This document shows positions 33,065 through 36,384 of a stretch of DNA of 36,384 bases, piece after piece (positions within the stretch are counted from its first letter, which is position 1; every line of letters starts with the position of its first letter). The stretch covers positions 1-36,384 of the forward strand of contig JASUTC010000016.1 in the NCBI GenBank assembly GCA_030445775.1, read 5' to 3'. This DNA comes from Thermotogaceae bacterium. Its GTDB lineage: Bacteria > Thermotogota > Thermotogae > MWEM01. Position numbers and translations under genes: made by a program. The notes beneath the pieces were generated by a model, which was not told where the DNA came from, did not search any database, and saw only the letters and a list, made by a program, of their open reading frames with translations.

Positions 33065-33778
33065 TTGAAAAATCAACTCACCTGTAACCAATTGGAAAAA
33101 AAATACGGTAGAAGAAAAGTGGTGAAAGGGGCGTCTTTGGAAGTCAATTCCAATGAAATAGTTGGTTTGCTTGGCCCCAACGGGGCTGGGAAAACCACCA
33201 TCTTTCGAATGATGCTCGGTATTGTTATACCCACAAAGGGAACCATCCATTTAAATGATGAGGACATTACCCACATACCCATACATCTGAGGGCAAAGCG
33301 GGGGATTACCTATTTGCCACAGGAAGTTTCTGTGTTTACCGGATTAACTGTCAGAAAAAATGTTTCAGTTATCTTTGAAAACATGAAAATGCCAAAGAAA
33401 GAAATCAGAGAAAGAACACAACAGCTTCTTGAAGATTTCGGAATATCACATTTGGAAACTCAAAAGGCTTCCAATCTTTCCGGTGGCGAAAAAAGGCGCC
33501 TTGAGTTGGCAAGAATGATGACCCTTGAACCGAAATTTATACTGCTCGATGAACCTTTCAGCGGCATCGATCCCATGACCGTCAAGGATATTCAGCGTAT
33601 GAGTATTCGATTGAAAGAAATGGGCATCGGTGTGATTGTTACAGACCACAACGTTGACGATATCAGGCGAATCGTTGATCGACTTTACGTGATTCACAAG
33701 GGAACCATATTGGCTGAAGGGGATCCTGAATCTGTTTTCAGTGACAGAAAAGTTATAGAAAACTATCTTGGAGAATAA
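33065..33778 (+). CDS. lptB: LptB-like ABC transporter ATP-binding protein
   Basis: This is the ATPase of the lipopolysaccharide export type. Walker A is GPNGAGKTTIFRMMLG, and the LptB-specific region THIPIHLRAKRGITYLPQEVSVFTGLTVRKNV is well matched. The signature is LSGGEKRRLELARMM, Walker B is FILLDEPFSGIDP and the H-loop His is in VIVTDHNVDD. The length of 237 is normal. The start is TTG 33065 with a weak ribosome site. No lptF/G-like permease is in the window, so its membrane partner is elsewhere. If assigned correctly it implies an outer membrane with a lipid export system. Confidence 0.88.
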   Translation: MKNQLTCNQLEKKYGRRKVVKGASLEVNSNEIVGLLGPNGAGKTTIFRMMLGIVIPTKGTIHLNDEDITHIPIHLRAKRGITYLPQEVSVFTGLTVRKNVSVIFENMKMPKKEIRERTQQLLEDFGISHLETQKASNLSGGEKRRLELARMMTLEPKFILLDEPFSGIDPMTVKDIQRMSIRLKEMGIGVIVTDHNVDDIRRIVDRLYVIHKGTILAEGDPESVFSDRKVIENYLGE

Positions 33779-33779
33779 T

Positions 33780-34304
33780 ATGAATATATGTGTAATAGGT
33801 TATTCAGGGAAGATCAACAAAACCCCTATCAAGGAACTTTATGATTTTACGTACCGATTAGGTTATACCATCGCTGTTCGCGGACATACCCTTTGGTCGG
33901 GAGGCAGAGACGGTATCATGGATATTGTATCAAAAGGCGCTCATGAAGGCAGCGGAGAAATTGTGGGGGTTTTACCCTGGGACAAGGGAAACTCAATGTC
34001 CAAACCTTCGGATTATATCCAAAACGTTGTCTTTACCGGACTGGATTTCACCATGAGAAGCTGTATTCTGGTGAATAATGCCGATCTGGTGATCTCTGTT
34101 GGAGGCGGTTCAGGTACTGCAACAGAAATCTTTGCCGCCTATTCTTATGGCAAACCCATTTTATTATGCTCAAAAAGCGGCGGTTGGACCCAAAAGATCG
34201 CAGAAACCTTCAAAGATAAATCAAACCCAGTATTCCTGGACGCCAGAGAAACAGCACCGGTCTTTCTTGTCAACACCATCGACGATATAGAACGGCATTT
34301 GTAA
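33780..34304 (+). CDS. TIGR00725/LOG-like Rossmann-fold protein
   Basis: This 174-residue protein belongs to the SLOG/lysine-decarboxylase-like superfamily (TIGR00725 type). It has an N-terminal ICVIGYSGKI strand-loop, RGHTLWSGGRDGIMDIVSKGAHEGSGEIVGVLP, and VISVGGGSGTATEIFAAYSYGKPILL, matching the GG-x-GT-x-E nucleotide-binding motif of the superfamily. LOG enzymes are cytokinin-nucleotide phosphoribohydrolases, but the bacterial role of TIGR00725 is unknown. ATG 33780 is chosen, six bases after GGAG; the track's TTG 33768 lies in the lptB gene. Confidence 0.88.
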   Translation: MNICVIGYSGKINKTPIKELYDFTYRLGYTIAVRGHTLWSGGRDGIMDIVSKGAHEGSGEIVGVLPWDKGNSMSKPSDYIQNVVFTGLDFTMRSCILVNNADLVISVGGGSGTATEIFAAYSYGKPILLCSKSGGWTQKIAETFKDKSNPVFLDARETAPVFLVNTIDDIERHL

Positions 34305-34356
34305 AACGACTAAACTTCACACTATTTATTGAAAACCCCGACATCCATCGCTGCTA

Positions 34357-34372
34357 CCACTCCAAGGAGTGG
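34357..34372 (+). terminator. Hairpin, possible terminator after the LOG-like gene
   Basis: CCACTC-CAAG-GAGTGG forms a compact hairpin 52 bases after the stop and is followed by ATTTATCTTTTA, a poor T-run. Termination is plausible but weak. The remaining sequence to 34480 is AT-rich with no gene. Confidence 0.4.
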
Positions 34373-34495
34373 ATTTATCTTTTACGAATTATAACATTTT
34401 CCTTTACTATCCCAGGGATGTGTTAATTAAGTTTTATAAGAAAGTTATGTATGCTACAAATATTCATTTGAACCCTACAAAAGGAGTGGTTAGAG

Positions 34496-34529
34496 ATGAA
34501 TAGGAAGATTTTGTTAGTTTTGGTTTTAT
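34496..34529 (+). pseudogene. Start of a secreted-protein gene interrupted by an IS1634-type element
   Basis: AAAAGGAGTGG precedes an ATG encoding MNRKILLVLVL, a typical beginning of a signal peptide. The coding then runs into the left end of the insertion element. The track's 77-residue ORF (34496-34729) is mostly element sequence. The rest of the gene should lie to the right of 36277. One frame there (from 36280: RSFIENPKEFTSQIPRINGTV) stays open to the window end and could be its continuation. Confidence 0.55.
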
Positions 34530-34545
34530 CCTACATTCGCAAAAT

Positions 34546-36153
34546 CTATAAAGAGGGAGGCTCCACCCCCAAATCCCGGAAAAGCTGCTCCTGCTTTTTG
34601 GCCATCTCACCAAGAATTCTTCCATGTCCAGGCGCCTCAAAGAGCTCAATTGAATCCAATTCATCCAATAGACCCTGCAGTGTCCATTTTTCAAACAGCT
34701 TGGCCTCTTGCATCTTCTTTTTCACATAAGACAGGTAAATTAATGCAATAAACTCCACAAAAAGCTTCCCGTTCAATGACAATTCAGAAGAAACCTGCAT
34801 TCTTCTGAAGTTCAACCGGTCCTTCAAATTACCAAATGCCTTTTCGACAATATCCTTACTCCGGTAAAGGGATAGGGCGACAAAAGGATCTTTGATCTCG
34901 TTGGACAGCAAGGCAAAGTACCCGAAATTCTTCGCTGCTTCTCGTATGGCCTCTTCCTTGGGTTCAACTTTACGTCCCCGATTGAGGGTTTCACTCACGG
35001 TAAAGTATTTGTCGTATTCGTTGGCATCATACTCCCAGCGTTTCCCGGATAACAAATCGTTTTGAAGCTGTGTCAGATGATCGTTCATGGCCACCTGATC
35101 TTTGGCCGCCTTTTCGGGATTGTAAAACACGAACAGATACGCCCGTCTTTTTTCTTTCACAACATCGCCCTTATAGGGACGCTCTTGTTCATAGTCCCAC
35201 TCAATGGGTCGACAAATGCCATTGGTGTGAAATGGTCCCTGCAAGTGGGTCCACAATTTCAAGTTCTCCCGTTCTTCATCCAGGATCGTTTTCACGTATT
35301 TCAGATTGAGTTTCGTCCCAACGATGAATTTCTGGTGATGCTGGTACAGGGCATTGATGTTCTTTTGAGAGTAAAACCCGCGATCCAGTACGAGTTTGAT
35401 CTTTTTATAGCCCATCACATCGAATTCTTCCACCAGCTCCCGGATGGTGGACACATCGGTAATATTCCCCGGGAGTTTGCGATAGTAAAAGGGCAATCCG
35501 GATGCTTCTCCAAATAACAAGGCCAGATTCAGTTGCGGGAGGCGATCGTGTTCTTTGTTTTTGCCTCGCTTGACCTGCTTGAGGACGTCTGAATAACTGG
35601 AGATGGAAGTGGTATCAAAGACCCAATATTCTTTTTCCAACCGTCTTTTCCCCTGTTTCTGGAAGAACCTCATCCGGCTGGCCTCATCGATGGATTGAAA
35701 CAGATCACTACTTCTTTGTGAGGGGAGGTCTTCTCCATACGGATGGCTATGTGTTTTCTGCCAATGGGAAAATCGACTCAACGGGTTGTTCTCTTCCAGA
35801 ATCAGGTAATAGGCTACCGAGAGTATTTGTTTGTACATCTCAGGAAAACAGCTCTTTAAATCCGCTGTGAGGCCAATCGTTTCTCCGATTTGGTCAAATA
35901 GATAGATAGCCCCGAAAAAGCTTCGTTTAATGGTTGTGATCGGTAGGGGGCCTTGTTTGGCTGGCGGAATCTTCATGTGTTCCGATTGTTTCTTATAGGG
36001 TCTTGTGGGGATAATTTCCCCGGTTTCTGGATCGACTTTCCCGATGAGTTTCCGTCTGGCTCTGGATTGTTGTTTGTCTTTGTCCCAATATGCCTCATTT
36101 TCATACGCATAGGTGATACCCGTTTGTTTGTTTTTCTGGTAAATAATACCCAT
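34546..36153 (-). CDS. IS1634-type transposase (IS4 superfamily)
   Basis: This DDE transposase has about 535 residues counted from ATG 36153 (MGIIYQKNKQTGITYAYE), which has GAGGGAG eight bases before it. The track start at 36204 would include the palindromic leader. Catalytic residues: Asp in YWVFDTTSISSYSD, Asp in IKLVLDRGFYSQKN, and Glu in LYRSKDIVEKAFGNLKDRL, which also shows the Y-R-E-K pattern of the IS4 group. No internal stop or frameshift is seen. The stop is 2 bases inside the left inverted repeat. Confidence 0.92.
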   Translation of the reverse strand: MGIIYQKNKQTGITYAYENEAYWDKDKQQSRARRKLIGKVDPETGEIIPTRPYKKQSEHMKIPPAKQGPLPITTIKRSFFGAIYLFDQIGETIGLTADLKSCFPEMYKQILSVAYYLILEENNPLSRFSHWQKTHSHPYGEDLPSQRSSDLFQSIDEASRMRFFQKQGKRRLEKEYWVFDTTSISSYSDVLKQVKRGKNKEHDRLPQLNLALLFGEASGLPFYYRKLPGNITDVSTIRELVEEFDVMGYKKIKLVLDRGFYSQKNINALYQHHQKFIVGTKLNLKYVKTILDEERENLKLWTHLQGPFHTNGICRPIEWDYEQERPYKGDVVKEKRRAYLFVFYNPEKAAKDQVAMNDHLTQLQNDLLSGKRWEYDANEYDKYFTVSETLNRGRKVEPKEEAIREAAKNFGYFALLSNEIKDPFVALSLYRSKDIVEKAFGNLKDRLNFRRMQVSSELSLNGKLFVEFIALIYLSYVKKKMQEAKLFEKWTLQGLLDELDSIELFEAPGHGRILGEMAKKQEQLFRDLGVEPPSL

Positions 36154-36164
36154 ACACTCATCTC

Positions 36165-36194
36165 CCTCGTTATATATTATAATATATAACGAGG
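36165..36194 (-). promoter_or_regulatory. Perfect 30-bp palindrome over the transposase promoter and ribosome site
   Basis: CCTCGTTATATATTA and its exact reverse complement stand back to back. On the minus strand the centre contains TATAAT, a possible -10, and the distal arm ends in CCTCG/CGAGG, where CGAGG is part of the transposase ribosome site CGAGGGAG. RNA read in from outside would fold the site into the stem. Confidence 0.7.
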
Positions 36195-36384
36195 TAAAAG
36201 TCAATGGCTTTTCTTTGTGTTATTTTTTAATCGCTCTTATAGCCCGTTGGTATCGTTACACTTTTTGGGAATGTAGGTTAGGAGTTTCATTGAAAATCCT
36301 AAGGAATTTACTTCTCAAATTCCACGTATCAACGGGACTGTCTCCCGGAAGTTAAATATATATTTCAAATTTCTTTATTATTCA

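Larger units (their letters stand above)
34530..36277 (-). mobile_element. IS1634/IS4-type insertion sequence
   Basis: One long transposase gene lies between inverted ends. The left CCTACATTCGCAAAA (34530-34544) matches the complement of the right TTTTGGGAATGTAGG (36263-36277) at 14 of 15 positions. Exact ends and target duplication are uncertain by a few bases. The transposase is intact, so the copy may be active. Confidence 0.8.

Noticed and set aside
34496-34729. Intact 77-residue secreted protein
   Set aside because: After 11-12 codons the sequence is the IS end and antisense transposase, so only the start is host coding.
1-36384. tRNA, rRNA, riboswitch or replication origin
   Set aside because: The intergenic stretches are short and none shows a cloverleaf, conserved riboswitch core or DnaA-box cluster that I could support by eye.

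Overview
The window is a protein-dense, moderately low-GC bacterial chromosome segment. The gene set suggests an anaerobe with an outer membrane. It has an Rnf complex, a PPi-type phosphofructokinase and an Asp23/FakA pair typical of Firmicutes and Thermotogota, together with an LptB-type ATPase and a Skp/OmpH-like periplasmic protein, plus CsaB, which modifies cell-wall polymers that anchor SLH proteins. My best guess is a mesophilic Thermotogota (Mesotoga/Kosmotoga-like), with a diderm Firmicute as the alternative. This is inference from gene content. No rRNA, tRNA or CRISPR array was seen.

Region 1 (1-5700, + strand) holds two sensory genes. The first is the C-terminal part of a CheR-type methyltransferase/PAS protein running in from the left edge. 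The second is a PAS hybrid histidine kinase that is now a pseudogene: an IS21-family element (istA/istB) splits it in its second PAS domain, and an amber codon cuts its receiver domain.

Region 2 (5729-11258, - strand) holds csaB followed by rnfC-D-G-E-A-B, closed by a hairpin terminator. rnfD is frameshifted, with a conserved segment missing. RnfB is only 91 residues and has no ferredoxin domains. As read, the Rnf complex looks impaired or unusual.

Region 3 (11259-18711, + strand) starts with a compact unit encoding a 39-residue peptide with a strong ribosome site and its own terminator. Next come a NitT/TauT-type ABC importer (binding protein, permease, ATPase), a DUF362/ferredoxin protein, two overlapping alpha/beta hydrolase genes (the second with a Cys nucleophile) and a PfkB sugar kinase.

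Region 4 (18800-29770, + strand) is a run of 13 tightly packed genes behind an extended -10 promoter: soluble histidine kinase, HDOD protein, PPi-type PFK, AmmeMemoRadiSam A protein, its radical SAM partner, ApbE flavin transferase, NusG-domain-II protein, Gx-family membrane protein, Maf, RadC, an unrecognised protein, a NadC-like half-barrel protein and a divergent TsaB. ApbE could supply the FMN attachment that RnfG and RnfD need.

Region 5 (29783-34304, + strand) has its own extended -10 promoter and carries Asp23-like, FakA/YloV, a double ComEA, Skp/OmpH-like, LptB-like and TIGR00725/LOG-like genes.

Region 6 (34305-36384) is an IS1634/IS4-type element inserted in the signal-peptide codons of a gene whose start and ribosome site remain on its left. 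A perfect 30-bp palindrome overlaps the transposase promoter and ribosome site.
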